A stretch of 64,000 bases of DNA. It comes from Gemmataceae bacterium. Its GTDB lineage: Bacteria; Planctomycetota; Planctomycetia; Gemmatales; Gemmataceae. The notes under the pieces are model-generated. The model did no database searches. It saw only the letters and a program-made list of their open reading frames with translations, and was not told the DNA's origin. Both the position numbers and the translations under genes were made by a program. The number at the start of each line of letters is the position of its first letter. Within the stretch, counting starts at the first letter, position 1. Of the stretch, positions 36,081 through 46,352 are shown in pieces. The stretch is taken from assembly GCA_003136315.1 (NCBI GenBank), contig PLDW01000323.1:1-64000 (forward strand), given 5' to 3'.

Positions 36081-37336
36081 CAGGGCCTTTCCTTCATTCA
36101 CAGTGGGGAATGCCGATAAGTTTCATGGCCTCCTCGGGGCGGATTTGAAGTAGCTCGATCGCCTCTGGGCAGTTTTTAGCTGGTACACCTCCGAGCAAAT
36201 GCACCACGGTATTACGCAACGCCGCCAACACTTGCGGCGCTGCATCTTTGCGCACCCGGCAAGCGTCTTCGCCCAGCGTCACGTCTCGGACATATTGGAG
36301 ACTGTTTTCGATATGCCAATGAGTTCGGTCGATGTGGAGTAACTTGGCCGCGTTGGCTTCTTCGGGCGATAGACTCGTGATCCAGTACACGACTTCGACT
36401 GTTTTCTTACCTTTTTCGGTGCGTTCCCGCGTCAGTTCGAAACCCTGTTTCAACCCCGGCCACTTCTGCTGCACCGTCAGGATTTGTGTGGTTCGCAGGG
36501 TTCGTTTCTCAATCCGACCGTGTGCATTCTCGGTGGTCGTGGCCGATCGATCGGGGTCAACGGGCAAAGGCGTGTCCGCAGGGGGAAGTGGCCGCCGCGA
36601 TTGATCGGGCGGCGGCTTCGAATCCGAATCCGGCTCGGATGTCCGCTTCTAAACTTGGCTGATTATCCTTGACTGTGAGCATGTAATGGCCCCCTTGGTC
36701 GATCACTTGTGCGGCGAGATCGCGTTGGCAGAACATGGCATCACCGACCACGATTTTCCCTTTCAGGGGTAGGATTCCCAGCAATTCCAAAGCAGCTTTG
36801 TGTTCGTTCGTCTTGCAGTCCACACGAATTTGAGCCAACACAGCGTTAACGGATGGAGCGTAAGCAGCGACCAGATTATGACCGGGTACTTCAGCGTCTC
36901 GGCTGCCCCGCAAAGTTTTCCCATCGATCGAGATATGCTCGAACGCGGCAGGATCGATGCGGCCTTGAATCCAACGAGACAAGGTCGCTTCAAGTTGGTC
37001 GGCGTCGAAGCGACGCAAGGTGCGGGAGAGTGTGGAGATGGTGGGCGTTTTACCTCGTCGAAAGCCAAGTGCGTGTGCCAGCGACGGTCCGAACTGTCGT
37101 CCGAAGCGAGTGATACCACTGAGGCTTTTGCGACCCATGAGCATGGCCAATGCCACCAGGCCCATGACTGCGGGTAATGGGTGGATGCGACCGTGGGGGC
37201 TGCGGGGATCGGGGAGGGTGGCGAGAGCTTCAAACAACGTGAAAGGGGTCATTGGCACCTCGGTTGGCTCGATACTGAGATGCCCCGAATACCCATCCCA
37301 CCTCAAACCTACAAGATGAAACAAGGAAAGGCCCTG
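36081..37336 (-). mobile_element. ISAs1-family insertion sequence
   Basis: A 1256-bp element bounded by the inverted repeats CAGGGCCTTTCCTT (36081-36094) and AAGGAAAGGCCCTG (37323-37336). Length and the H-repeat-type transposase fit ISAs1. The transposase stop codon lies in the left inverted repeat. No clean target-site duplication is evident. Confidence 0.85.
36094..37252 (-). pseudogene. ISAs1-family transposase with a frameshift
   Basis: The first part (ATG at 37252, MTPFTLFEALATLPDPRSPHG ... ISIDGKTLRGSRD ... VVGDAMFCQRDLAAQVIDQGGHYMLTVKDNQ) and the second part (NAHGRIEKRTLR ... HWHIENSLQYVRDVTLGEDACRVRKD) together make a complete H-repeat/ISAs1 transposase. They are in different frames. 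The switch occurs at a run of five C (minus strand) near 36582-36590; a one-base change there would restore a single frame. Family members are normally one frame, so this copy is most likely dead. Confidence 0.85.
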
Positions 37337-38510
37337 CGCCCTCAGTACCGTCTCCTGCTTCCACCCCCGTGTGGTCTCCAACCCCAGGTACGAACGCATT
37401 TCTTGGAAGGTGGTCTCTTCGTTCCACCGGCTCACATATGTCTCGATCACTTGCTGCACGCTCATATCCACGTCGGTCGTGAAGAAGTACTCGTCCCGGT
37501 GGCTACCCTCAGATCGTGGACGAAGACCCCACGCACCGCAACAAGGCCCTCCCCCGCCTTGTACCAGTTGCCAGTGTCGCTGACGGTCTGGACATCACGC
37601 CGGCCGCCGCCGTCCCAAGCAACGTTCCACTTGACGCGTTTGGAGCCGCTGACCACCTGCTGCGGAGTGGGCTGTTTGGCTCCCTTAACCCGCGGCCGGC
37701 CGTCACCCGAGTATGGCGGCGGAGGCTCATACAGCATGGCGTCGGGGTAGAACTTGCTGACCAGGGTCAGTCGGCCGCGACGGCCGGAGGCGAACCGAGC
37801 CATCTCGTGCGACCCGTAGCCACCGTCCCCGGCCAAGACGAAACGCCGCGGCCGGAACCAACGCAGCAGCACGCAGAGTTGTCGCAGCAACTGCGTTGGC
37901 GTCTTGTGCCCACGGCCCGCTTTTTTGTCGTCCGCGGGACTGCGGTACAACGCCACCAGTACGGCAACGCCCACAGCCGATGGGTAAAGGGGAACCGGAC
38001 CAAGACGCTCAGCACGACCCACTTGTGGCCTCAGCGGTAGGCCGTATACGAATGGGTGGACCGGACCGGATCGCGGTGGCAGGCTTTACCGTACACCTTC
38101 TCACCAGGATGTTCATCGACGGTGTCATCACCGGCCAGCAGGATACACCCCTGCGGCACGAGGTGGTCGATGATCCAACCGGCCAGGCCGTGGGCCAGCC
38201 GCCAGCAGGACCAACGTCGTTTGGAGAAGACACGGTGATAGCTGGAGGGATGACCCGGAGCCAAGGCACCGAGTGTGCGTAAGAGGTTGCAGACAGTGCG
38301 GCAGCCAACGGTCAGGATGGTGGCCAGGGCCAGGACAACGAAGGGGAGGAATGTCGGGCGGGTGAAGGAGCTTGCCAGGGAATCGAACAGAGAACGGGCG
38401 GGCTTGGGCAGGACTTGGTGAATGAAGTGGAGTGTGCGGGCAGTGGCGCGGGCCTTGCGTTTGAGGCGTCGGCGGCGTTTGCTGCCTCACAAACGAGTCC
38501 GACGAGTGTG
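37337..38510 (-). pseudogene. Degenerate IS701-like DDE transposase
   Basis: On the minus strand, fragments in different frames read FLPFVVLALATILTVGCRT, then CWRLAHGLAGWIIDHLVPQG, LLAGDDTVDEHPGEKVYGK, LRWFRPRRFVLAGDGGYGSH, and finally VIETYVSRWNEETTFQEMRS just before the ISAs1 end. In order they form a planctomycete-type IS701/DDE_5 transposase with catalytic-type Asp in AGDDT and AGDGGYG and Glu in RWNEETTF. At least two frameshifts (about 37930-38030) and the neighbouring ISAs1 element have destroyed it, and its C-terminal end is missing or lies beyond that element. Confidence 0.75.
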
Positions 38511-38680
38511 AGAGCCGGGCGGGGAATGTCGGTGAGCTCGGGGGCAGGAGGACGAGCGGTGAGTGGGAGGTTTGGCTACACTGGACATGGGAGCCTCCGA
38601 GTGTGAGGAGGAGGGCGGCTCTACCCTCATTACACCACGGAGGCTCCTTCTTTGCTACGCTTCGTAAAAGGGCTGAAGTC

Positions 38681-38830
38681 GAGGTGAGAGTACGATTAGC
38701 CCTCTATGAGGAACTCACTTATCGAACTCCGAAGCCGTTCCAGTGGAAGTTCACTCGCGAAAAACTGGCCAGGTGGTTACAACGGGTCATGCCGCATTTG
38801 TCAGCGAAAACTGCCCCGGAGGAAGGCTAG
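38681..38830 (+). pseudogene. C-terminal fragment of an IS630-like transposase
   Basis: About 45 codons ending at 38830 read LALYEELTYRTPKPFQWKFTREKLARWLQRV, the usual closing region of IS630-family transposases (PFxWxFT then a helix). No catalytic part remains. An inverted repeat GGAGCCTCCG / CGGAGGCTCC at 38590-38599 and 38638-38647 lies between this fragment and the IS701-like remnant. Confidence 0.6.
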
Positions 38831-38905
38831 ACCAACAACGACGTTATTTGTGAAACGGACCACTTAGGGAAGGGGGTTGGGGGGTTAGGTTTTGGCCGGA
38901 AGTCC

Positions 38906-41869
38906 TTACCCTACCTCAACGAACCACTCATCGGTCAAGAATCGCGCTTGACCGAGTCCCTCACCAGACGTGGTGCGGGAGACAGACGCGCCACCCAGAA
39001 AGGCCGCCAACCTTGATGGAACGGCAGAGAAGGCGAGTTGCTCACCAGCCCCCGATGTGGCAGAGCGTGTCGATGGAGGAGCGAAGGCCGGGGTGTTAGT
39101 TGTTCCACCCGCGAGTCCCGAGCCAGTCGTTGGTGCTGCGAGAGCGAAGTCATTCACACCCCGGCTGACCGTCACCGTGTCAAAAAACGTATTGAAACCC
39201 GTCGACCGGAAAGCAAAACCGCCCGGCGTCGTGTCACCGGTCGCAACGGTGACTGAATTGAGAAGCGTTTGCCCATCGCTGGCGAACAACTTGGCCACCA
39301 CCGTGCCGGAGGTGCCCCAATCGACTTCGACACGATACCACTGATTGGGCTGATACGTCTGGTTGGCCGCAGCCAGGTTGGTGAATCCGAATCCGGCATT
39401 GTTCTGGATCAGGAATTGACCCGTGTTTGGAGCCAGAACCACGGAATCGGTGCCGTTGAAAGTGGTTCCGAACCCGAAATACGCACGACCGTCGGCAACC
39501 TGGGACAATTGAACCCAGGCGGAGATCGTGTCGCCGGGATGGACCTGGGCCGCTGCGTCGGTGCGGAAGTACCAGTCCCCGTCTCCCGGATCGTCGAGTC
39601 CATGCGTGCTGGTGCTCTCGTGGGCCGCTGCTGCTGAGATGTAGGCAAGTGGGTAACTGTATCCCTCGTACCAGTAATTGCCCAGACCGTTCTGGAAATT
39701 CTCGATCACCGTCCCGCCAGCGATAGGAGTCGTGACATTGAACGCCCCTGAGGTGGCACCGGTCAGCTTGCCGGAACTGGCCGCGAGAGTGTCACCCGTG
39801 CCGACTGCGCTGATCGATACCCCGGTGAACGTGGCCACGCCGTGGACAAATGTCACTGGCCCACCGCCCGTCAGTGTGGCATCAGCGGGATTGGTCGCCA
39901 GAGCGAGGCTCACCTGATCAGAGTTGTCGGTGGTGACCACGTTGTTGAACGCGTCCAACTCGACTACTGTGACGGCCGGACTGATCGCAGAGCCTGCGGG
40001 ACTTGTGGTGGGTTGGTGGAGGAAGGCCAGGTGAGTCGCAGCGCCCGGGTTGACGAGAATCCCCGTCAGTGTGCCGGTCATCGTTGTATGGGACGTGTCG
40101 GTGACTGTGAGTGATTCTGTCCCGGCTGTCTCGAAGGTGGCGGAGAATGTCCCCTTGCCAGCCGTGATTGATGCATTGGCCGGCAGGATCGCCTTCGGAT
40201 CGCTACTCGTGAAGTGGACTGTGCCCGAGTAGCTTGTGAGCGGATTCCCGTAGGAGTCCACAGCTGTGACGGTGAAGGTGCCTGCAACCCCAGCCGTGGC
40301 GGGCGACGGGAAGCCAGTGACCTGGAATCCGCTGACGGCTGCAGCGGAAACGGTGACAGTCGCGCTTCCTGTGATGGACCCACTTGAGGTATCAGTTGCA
40401 GTGATCGTCTGGCTACCAGCCGTCTTCAGCGTGATGCTAAACGTGTGCGAGCCCGCATCGGCTGAGGTGAATGTGTAGGCGGTTGGTAGGCCAGCGGCTG
40501 GGTCGCTGCTGGTCAATTGAACGGTGCCGGTGTAGCCGGTGACGGTCTGGTTATTGGCAGCAAGTGCGGTGACTGTGATGCTGAAGGCGGTTCCGGCCGT
40601 GGCCGTCGAGGGTGCTGTGACGGTGAAGTGTGTGGCAACCGGACCGGAGTTGATCGGGGTGCCGACCAGTCCGGCGACCACCAAGTTGGCAATCGGGCTA
40701 CCGCGACCCGTCACCAGATCGTAGCCAGGGCCAGCACTGTAGCTGGGCGACCCATCACTCGTGCCGGAGGTGATGTCGTGGAAGTCCGCTGCCGGCAGTT
40801 GGTAGATCGCGGGTAACAGGGTGGTGCTGCTGAGCGCGCTCTCGCCAGCCGCTGCGCGACCCTGGTCGGCGATGGCGATCAGGGCGGCCCACTGGGGCGC
40901 TGCGTCGCTGGTGCCGCCAAATTGCATCCAGGCCGATTGGGTTCCATAGGAATCGTAGACCGGGAAGCCAGTATTCGGGTTGGCATCGTAGGCGACATCC
41001 GGGTTCGTCCTGTTAGTCGTACTCTGGGTCACGACCCCCTTCTGATATGCAGGTTGGGACTCGTACTGGCTGATGCCTCCCCCGCTGCCACTCCAACCCG
41101 TCTCGCTGAGGTACCCGCCCTGGGAATTGAGATTGAGCGTGGTCCCACCGACCGAAAGGACGTTCGGTGAGGCGGCTGGATACGAAACAGGAGCCCCACT
41201 GTCGCCAGAGGAGGCCACGAAGACGACCCCGGTGTGCCCCGCTGGAGTCAGGAACGTACTGTCTTGCGATGTTTCGCCGGAGTATTCCGACCCACCCCAA
41301 CTCATGGACACCGCCACAACACCTGGCTGCTTCGCAGCATACGCGGCTGCTGTGTAAAGGTTGGCCGTCGAACTATTGGTGGCCTCGACGAGAAGGATAT
41401 TGGCTCCGGGAGCAATCGCGTGAGCCCACTCCACGTCCAGCGAAATCTCCTCGGCCCAACCCACGTTCCCTGCCGGGAGAGTCGTCCCGCCGGTCTGATT
41501 CACCTGGGTGAGAACCGGGTTCGGGAGGCTAAACTCGCTGTCGAACGTCTGCAAATCGCTTTGAAGGTTCGGATCATTGTACGCGTCGACGATGGCAATG
41601 GTCGTTCCGCGCCCGTCACCCGTGGTTCCGTTGAACGAAATCTGGTTGAAGCCGTAGGCCTGGCGGATCTCGGCCGGCGTGTAGCCTGTAGGACCACTGC
41701 CGAGGTCGGGGTGCGCGATGAAACCGGGTGTGATAAAGGTGGTGGGCACATCGCGTGCTTCGAGAGCCTCGACCTGCGGCCCCCTGCGAAGGTGCCGCCA
41801 GGACTGGCGGGTCCGACGCGATACCGAGGCCGAAAGACCAATTGCTCCGAGCCAACTCATCAGCGGCAT
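38906..41869 (-). CDS. Secreted sedolisin-type (S53) serine-carboxyl peptidase with Ig-like and lectin-like C-terminus
   Basis: A 987-residue protein. The ATG at 41869 has GGGAG eight bases upstream. The N-terminus carries the planctomycete export motif (RRGPQVEALEARDVPTTF). Residues about 60-410 are an S53 peptidase: GTTIAIVDAYNDP, EEISLDVEWAHAIAPGANI (catalytic Glu and Asp), VFVASSGDSGAP (oxyanion Asp), GGTSDAAPQWAAL (Ser nucleophile in GTSxxxP). The long pro-domain typical of the family is absent or replaced by the short N-terminus. Three Ig-like (Big/invasin-type) repeats follow (for example VTAVDSYGNPLTSYSGTVHFTSSDP). A concanavalin/laminin-G-like domain, ENFQNGLGNYWYEGYSY to FNTFFDTVTVSRG, closes the structured part. 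It probably degrades protein outside the cell or at its surface. Confidence 0.88.
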   Translation of the reverse strand: MPLMSWLGAIGLSASVSRRTRQSWRHLRRGPQVEALEARDVPTTFITPGFIAHPDLGSGPTGYTPAEIRQAYGFNQISFNGTTGDGRGTTIAIVDAYNDPNLQSDLQTFDSEFSLPNPVLTQVNQTGGTTLPAGNVGWAEEISLDVEWAHAIAPGANILLVEATNSSTANLYTAAAYAAKQPGVVAVSMSWGGSEYSGETSQDSTFLTPAGHTGVVFVASSGDSGAPVSYPAASPNVLSVGGTTLNLNSQGGYLSETGWSGSGGGISQYESQPAYQKGVVTQSTTNRTNPDVAYDANPNTGFPVYDSYGTQSAWMQFGGTSDAAPQWAALIAIADQGRAAAGESALSSTTLLPAIYQLPAADFHDITSGTSDGSPSYSAGPGYDLVTGRGSPIANLVVAGLVGTPINSGPVATHFTVTAPSTATAGTAFSITVTALAANNQTVTGYTGTVQLTSSDPAAGLPTAYTFTSADAGSHTFSITLKTAGSQTITATDTSSGSITGSATVTVSAAAVSGFQVTGFPSPATAGVAGTFTVTAVDSYGNPLTSYSGTVHFTSSDPKAILPANASITAGKGTFSATFETAGTESLTVTDTSHTTMTGTLTGILVNPGAATHLAFLHQPTTSPAGSAISPAVTVVELDAFNNVVTTDNSDQVSLALATNPADATLTGGGPVTFVHGVATFTGVSISAVGTGDTLAASSGKLTGATSGAFNVTTPIAGGTVIENFQNGLGNYWYEGYSYPLAYISAAAAHESTSTHGLDDPGDGDWYFRTDAAAQVHPGDTISAWVQLSQVADGRAYFGFGTTFNGTDSVVLAPNTGQFLIQNNAGFGFTNLAAANQTYQPNQWYRVEVDWGTSGTVVAKLFASDGQTLLNSVTVATGDTTPGGFAFRSTGFNTFFDTVTVSRGVNDFALAAPTTGSGLAGGTTNTPAFAPPSTRSATSGAGEQLAFSAVPSRLAAFLGGASVSRTTSGEGLGQARFLTDEWFVEVG

Positions 41870-42456
41870 GGGCGGTCTCCCTGTCAAAGCAAGTTGAACG
41901 AGACTCCCAGATCAGGTGAGTTTTTGGTTGCGCCGCCTTGTGGAATCTGGTGTTCCGGCAGGACGGTTACGCTCCCCCGATAGGGTTTGACTTGATAATC
42001 CTAGACGACGAAGAGATCCCGCGGGATTGGGACGACCCCGATTTTTCATTTGTTCCACACGACAGACGGTCAGTTCTGATCGGGGAGCGAGATTTTCAGG
42101 CACGTCAGAACTCTTTCGGGCGAAGATATTGGATTCGTTCTTATGTCATTTCTTACCTCGTCAGCCGAATTCGGTTCCGTGCGACCACTGCCTTGTCGTG
42201 AAAACCGGATGAAATGGCATATCCCCAAAAGAGATCAAGTCCCGGTTCACCGGAGCAATCGTCCCTCCCATCCAGACACCGGCTGATCCGCGAATGGGCA
42301 AAGGTGAGTAACTGCCCGACGACCTTTCCACAAAAAACGATTGTGCAGAACACCAGGAACCGAACTCCGGAAGATCCTGGTTTTCGAGTGGGGTAGGTTT
42401 GCTCCGAGTGGTTGGAAGGGGAACACTCCGGTAGCCGCCCAGTTTCGGAGGGATTT
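41870..42456. other. Intergenic region without a supported gene
   Basis: A 587-base gap between divergent genes. Short open frames exist on both strands (for example 41938-42201) but lack ribosome sites and family character. I see no RNA gene. Promoters of the peptidase and the small lipoprotein gene should be here. Confidence 0.4.
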
Positions 42457-42624
42457 ATGACTCGGATCGCCATTATCGTTGCGCTGATGCTCGCGACCCT
42501 CTCGGCTGGATGCTGTTGGCGTCGTTGTTCACCTCCATGCGGGTCTGGCCCCGCTTACCGGCAGGGCGGTGTTCCAGTCGCCGGCCCAGTAGGGGCAGCT
42601 CCCGCTCCGGGATATTTCTACTAA
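42457..42624 (+). CDS. Small lipoprotein-like secreted protein
   Basis: A 55-residue protein with GGAGGG six bases before the ATG. The N-terminus is a short signal peptide (MTRIAIIVALMLATLSAGCC) that ends in a lipobox-like LSAG-C, so lipidation at Cys19 is likely. The remainder is Cys/Pro/Gly-rich (RRCSPPCGSGPAYRQ) and ends PAPGYFY. Such tiny Pro/Gly-rich lipoproteins are common and uncharacterised in planctomycetes. Confidence 0.6.
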   Translation: MTRIAIIVALMLATLSAGCCWRRCSPPCGSGPAYRQGGVPVAGPVGAAPAPGYFY

Positions 42625-42971
42625 CGCTCCAGTGGAATGACTCCAACGGAAGTGCCTTCAGCCGCAGGCTTTAGCCTGTGAGCAGGGGCACTTACAGAGA
42701 TCGCAGTCTCAAGCCTGCGCCTACAAGGGGTTATGCCTTTCAATGCGTCGATAACAGCGTCTGAGAACGAATTGGACCCCTCGACCCCAATTCAGCTCCC
42801 CAGCTACAAACCTCATCGGTCGCGATCCTGCCTTGTCTACTCACGCAGACCCCATTCACCAATTGGCAACTTCTCGCCCCGGAAGGCAGGTGGTGAGGGT
42901 ATCAACCAGGGCCTTCCAGGATTGGCCCTGCTCGAATCGACCTCTCTGAGTGTGGTGTCGACCCAGTTCTA
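42625..42971. other. Intergenic region with a REP-like hairpin
   Basis: No supported gene. It holds the hairpin at 42650-42693 and a related AAGCCTGCGCC segment near 42714. A plus-strand frame at 42733-43086 overlaps the next gene and has no coding features. Confidence 0.45.
42650..42693. repeat. REP-like hairpin
   Basis: CAGGCT-TT-AGCCTG forms the inner stem (42665-42678) and AAGTGCC / GGCACTT the outer stem (42650-42656, 42687-42693). The GCCGCAGGCTTTAGCCTG motif is a common style of dispersed intergenic palindrome. Confidence 0.6.
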
Positions 42972-43613
42972 CTACCGTGACGCAATGAGGAACCCGGCAG
43001 CGAACGCCATCCCGAGCAAGACCACCACCCCGACGATCAGGAGGGTCACTTTCTGGGTGGTGAGCACAATTTGGTCATCACCGTAATCGAGGCTATTCGC
43101 ATCCATTCCGGAGACCGCCTTGCGCCGCGGCCCGGGTTCGTCCACTTCAACGATTGGCACGCCAGGCTTCAGGCCCAACAGCGCATCCACATCCTCTTGC
43201 TCGAAAAGAGGTGCGTCTCCGCTCGTGATTGCCGGTCGAGGAGGTCGCGATGCCGTTCGTGGCGAGGTTGGCGGCCTGGTTGGCGTAATTTGGGGCGGGA
43301 CAGGGGCGACCGGGACAGGGGCGACCGGGACAGGGAGCTCTGGCCAGACCGCCTTGGGTGGTTGGGGTCGGACAGGGGCGACTGGCGAGGAGGGTTCAGG
43401 CCACGCAACACGTGCGGGATCACCGAATCCTCGGGGCGAAGGATCTGCCCCTTGAGGGTTGAACGGCGCATCCAGGTCGTCGAGTTCGAGGCCATCCCCT
43501 GCAGGGACGGTCAAGAGACGGTGACACTCCGGGCAGTTGATCTGGGTGCCGACCTTACGGCGGGCAATCCCGAGCAACCGGGTGCAATGCGGACACCGAA
43601 ACCGGATCGGCAT
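42972..43613 (-). CDS. Zinc-ribbon protein with a C-terminal membrane anchor
   Basis: A 213-residue protein; the ATG at 43613 has GGAGGG upstream. Residues 6-30 hold CPHC and CPEC (a zinc ribbon). A long Pro/Val-rich region with PVAPV repeats follows, then an acidic segment (EQEDVDALLGLKPGVPIVEVDEP), and a single membrane helix at the very end (VTLLIVGVVVLLGMAFAAGFLIA). It resembles small planctomycete sensor or adaptor proteins with an N-terminal zinc ribbon; no enzymatic domain is visible. The coding strand shows a short tandem repeat (GGGACAGGGGCGACC type on the plus strand, about 43305-43340) that encodes the PVAPV units. Confidence 0.7.
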   Translation of the reverse strand: MPIRFRCPHCTRLLGIARRKVGTQINCPECHRLLTVPAGDGLELDDLDAPFNPQGADPSPRGFGDPARVAWPEPSSPVAPVRPQPPKAVWPELPVPVAPVPVAPVPPQITPTRPPTSPRTASRPPRPAITSGDAPLFEQEDVDALLGLKPGVPIVEVDEPGPRRKAVSGMDANSLDYGDDQIVLTTQKVTLLIVGVVVLLGMAFAAGFLIASR

Positions 43614-43805
43614 TCCCGACCCTCCACACAACCAACGATACACCCACACGACGGTTAAGTGCAGTATACCGGGCAATCGGGCCAACGGGGAGCATTCTCC
43701 TGACCTGCGATTGCTTCTCGCAACGTCTTGATCCCCCACCCCATCTCCGAAACAATGGACGTGTTGGCTCATCCCGAGCCACGCCCGCGACTGAGGTACG
43801 ATCCG

Positions 43806-46352
43806 ATGCCCCAGACCCATTCGCCGCAGTTTCGCCCGCTCGCGTTATTGTTCTTCCTCGCGGGGCTCTCTGTCGCGGGGATCGTTGCCTCCGCCCCCGC
43901 CGATGTCGTCATTCTCCGGGATGGGTTCGTCATCCAGGGGAATGTCCGCAAGGAGATGGAAGCGGTCAACGATCGGGCCATCGGGCAGGTGATCGTTCCG
44001 AAGGGGAACGGGTTCGACATGATCGACGACGGACCGCGAATCATCATATTCAGCAGTCACGAGAAGCAACTCAAGGCGATCAGCAAGGATGTGAAAATCC
44101 GGCCGGACTACCGGGCGTTCCTCAACCGGTTCGAATTCCGCAAGAGCAACCACCCATTCCCCGGTTTTATCCCAGCCGCGACTCCACCCGATTTCGATGC
44201 CAAGTGGAAGCGGACAGTCAAAGTTCTGGTGCCAGGTGGATTTGAACTCATCCAACAGCAGGTCACTTACCTCGACCCTTACTGTTGCTTCATCGTGTCC
44301 CCCACCCATCTCTGGAGCCAGTCGTTCCGGACGAGCGAGATGGTGCCCCAGACCGTGCGCAAGCTTCTGTCAACGCACCCCGAACTGGCGGAAGCGGATG
44401 GGAAACCCGATCCTGTGAAACGAATCGCGATCGCCCGATTCATGAAGGATGTCGGTTGGTTGTACCTGGCGAAAGAGGAACTCGACCAACTCAAGAAGGT
44501 GGTGCCAGGAGCACTCGCGAAGGAGGCGCAGGATGAGTTCGACCGGCTCCAGAAAGACCTGGACGCGGCGGTCGCTGAACTCGTCACCAACGAAGCCAAG
44601 TCAGCGCTCTCGGCAGGCCGGTACAAGTACGCAACGGACGTTCTGGCGGCCTTTCCCGAGAAGACGGCCGGCCCGAAAGAAATGACCCCCTTCATCGAGC
44701 TCAAGGCCCGCCTCGAAACCGTTCGCGACCAGTACGCGACCTGCCGACGCCTCCTCCGGACGATTCTTGATGAGCTGACCGGGTTGGCAGCGGCTCAACC
44801 TTACCTGGCCATCGGGGGGGGACCGGTAGCAACCGTCTTCCCGGAGAAGAAATTCAGCACGCGGACAAGCATGCTTGTTGCAGCAGCAGAGGTCGTGTAC
44901 ACGGAGGTTCACCCCGACACGATCAGCCGGGTCGAGTTCTTCATCAGTCTGGCGGCCCAGGCCGAGCGTGAGAAGAGTCAAGGCAAGGAGCCAACAAAGA
45001 CGCCCGAAGAACTCCTCGCCACTGTGGTGAGCGGGTGGGTGAAAGGGAAAAACGGGGCAACCCCGATGCCGGATCTGGCGCTTCGCCTCTGGCGCGCACG
45101 GGAGGTTGCACTGGCCTATCAGCGTGCGCCGACCCGGAATTCCCGCGCGGAGGTTCTGGCCACGTACAAGCGATCACAGCCCCTGGAGGGGCGTGAGGTC
45201 GCGCAGGTCATTTCGCTCCTCCCACCGGCCGAGCCCGAGAACCTTGCCGCCCGCAGCGGCACTCCCGTCAAGGCCGTGGACGGGGTTCCGGAGGGGGTCT
45301 ACAAGCGTCGCAGTGGCTCGTTTGGGAACCACCCCGCTGGGATTGAATATTTTGTCCGATTGCCACCAGAATACCATCACGGTCGTGCCTACCCGGTCAT
45401 CGTGCTCCTGAACTATCCCGATGTCCCGGCCGAGCGTCTGATGGGTGCCATTGCCCCCGACGCGGACAAGAACGGCTATATCGTGATCGCTCCGGAATGG
45501 TGTCCCGCCTTCGGCCCTGTGACCGGCTGGCAGTGGAATGCTGAGGACCACGATTTTGCACTCGCTCCGCTGCGTGATGCGATCCGGCATTTCACTATCG
45601 ATAACGACAAGGTGTTTATGCTCGGTGCGGGGATCGGTGGTGATATGGCACTGGATGTCGGGGTGTCGCATCCCGATCAATTCGCCGGTGTGTTTGCAAT
45701 GGGCCTCAACCCCAAGTGGCAGGGGTTCATGCTCGACTACTGGCAGAATGCTCAGAAATTGCCGTTCTACGTTGTCACAGGACAGATGGCGGGGGAAGAG
45801 AACAAGAAGACACGCTTGATCTTTGAGCGATGGATGCCGAATGGTTTCCCGGCCTTGCATGTGATCTATAAGGGACGCGGATTGGAGTGGTTTCCCGCCG
45901 AGATTCCCCTCATGTTCGACTGGATGAACCGCAAGACGCGGGCGAACGGGACATCCACACTTCGCATCGGGACGATGAAACACCTCTCCTGGAAGACCAG
46001 CCGAGAATCGGACAACCGCTTCTACTGGCTTGGTGCGGAGGAGATCGATCAACATCACCTCGCGGCCAACGTGAGACCAGGGCAGGGGATCGTGCCAGCC
46101 GAGATGAAGGGGGACATCCAGGGGAACCGAGTGATCGTGGACACGATGGGTGTCCGGAAGGTGTCGGTCTGGTTGGCAGCCAACATGATCGACTGGTCGC
46201 AGCCCGTGAGCGTTTCGGTCAAGAGCAACCCGTACCCCTGGAAAGCGCGTGTGATCGAGCAGGATCTGGGAGTGCTCCTGGAGGATTACTGGGTGCGAGG
46301 TGACCGACGGATGCTCTACCTCGCCCGGTTAGAGTTCGAGTCGCGAGAGTGA
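43806..46352 (+). CDS. Secreted protein with a C-terminal alpha/beta-hydrolase (esterase-like) domain
   Basis: An 848-residue protein; the ATG at 43806 has GAGG eight bases upstream and starts a signal peptide (LALLFFLAGLSVAGIVASAPA). Residues 30-480 are mainly helical, with an early beta element (VVILRDGFVIQGNVRKE) seen in planctomycete secreted proteins. Residues about 500-720 resemble an alpha/beta hydrolase: EYFVRLPPEYHHGRAYPVIVLLNYP, NGYIVIAPEW, DNDKVFMLGAGIGGDMALDVGVSHPDQFAGVFAMG. The nucleophile elbow position reads GAGIGG, not GxSxG, so the usual serine is missing and enzymatic activity is doubtful. The C-terminus has a beta-rich domain (TSTLRIGTMKHLSWKTS) with VWLAANMIDWSQPVSVSV. Confidence 0.7.
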   Translation: MPQTHSPQFRPLALLFFLAGLSVAGIVASAPADVVILRDGFVIQGNVRKEMEAVNDRAIGQVIVPKGNGFDMIDDGPRIIIFSSHEKQLKAISKDVKIRPDYRAFLNRFEFRKSNHPFPGFIPAATPPDFDAKWKRTVKVLVPGGFELIQQQVTYLDPYCCFIVSPTHLWSQSFRTSEMVPQTVRKLLSTHPELAEADGKPDPVKRIAIARFMKDVGWLYLAKEELDQLKKVVPGALAKEAQDEFDRLQKDLDAAVAELVTNEAKSALSAGRYKYATDVLAAFPEKTAGPKEMTPFIELKARLETVRDQYATCRRLLRTILDELTGLAAAQPYLAIGGGPVATVFPEKKFSTRTSMLVAAAEVVYTEVHPDTISRVEFFISLAAQAEREKSQGKEPTKTPEELLATVVSGWVKGKNGATPMPDLALRLWRAREVALAYQRAPTRNSRAEVLATYKRSQPLEGREVAQVISLLPPAEPENLAARSGTPVKAVDGVPEGVYKRRSGSFGNHPAGIEYFVRLPPEYHHGRAYPVIVLLNYPDVPAERLMGAIAPDADKNGYIVIAPEWCPAFGPVTGWQWNAEDHDFALAPLRDAIRHFTIDNDKVFMLGAGIGGDMALDVGVSHPDQFAGVFAMGLNPKWQGFMLDYWQNAQKLPFYVVTGQMAGEENKKTRLIFERWMPNGFPALHVIYKGRGLEWFPAEIPLMFDWMNRKTRANGTSTLRIGTMKHLSWKTSRESDNRFYWLGAEEIDQHHLAANVRPGQGIVPAEMKGDIQGNRVIVDTMGVRKVSVWLAANMIDWSQPVSVSVKSNPYPWKARVIEQDLGVLLEDYWVRGDRRMLYLARLEFESRE

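Noticed and set aside
41938-42201. An 87-residue plus-strand protein after the peptidase gene
   Set aside because: TTG start, no ribosome site and no family resemblance; not separable from chance.
42733-43086. A 117-residue plus-strand frame
   Set aside because: Overlaps the zinc-ribbon gene antisense and lacks a ribosome site or motifs.
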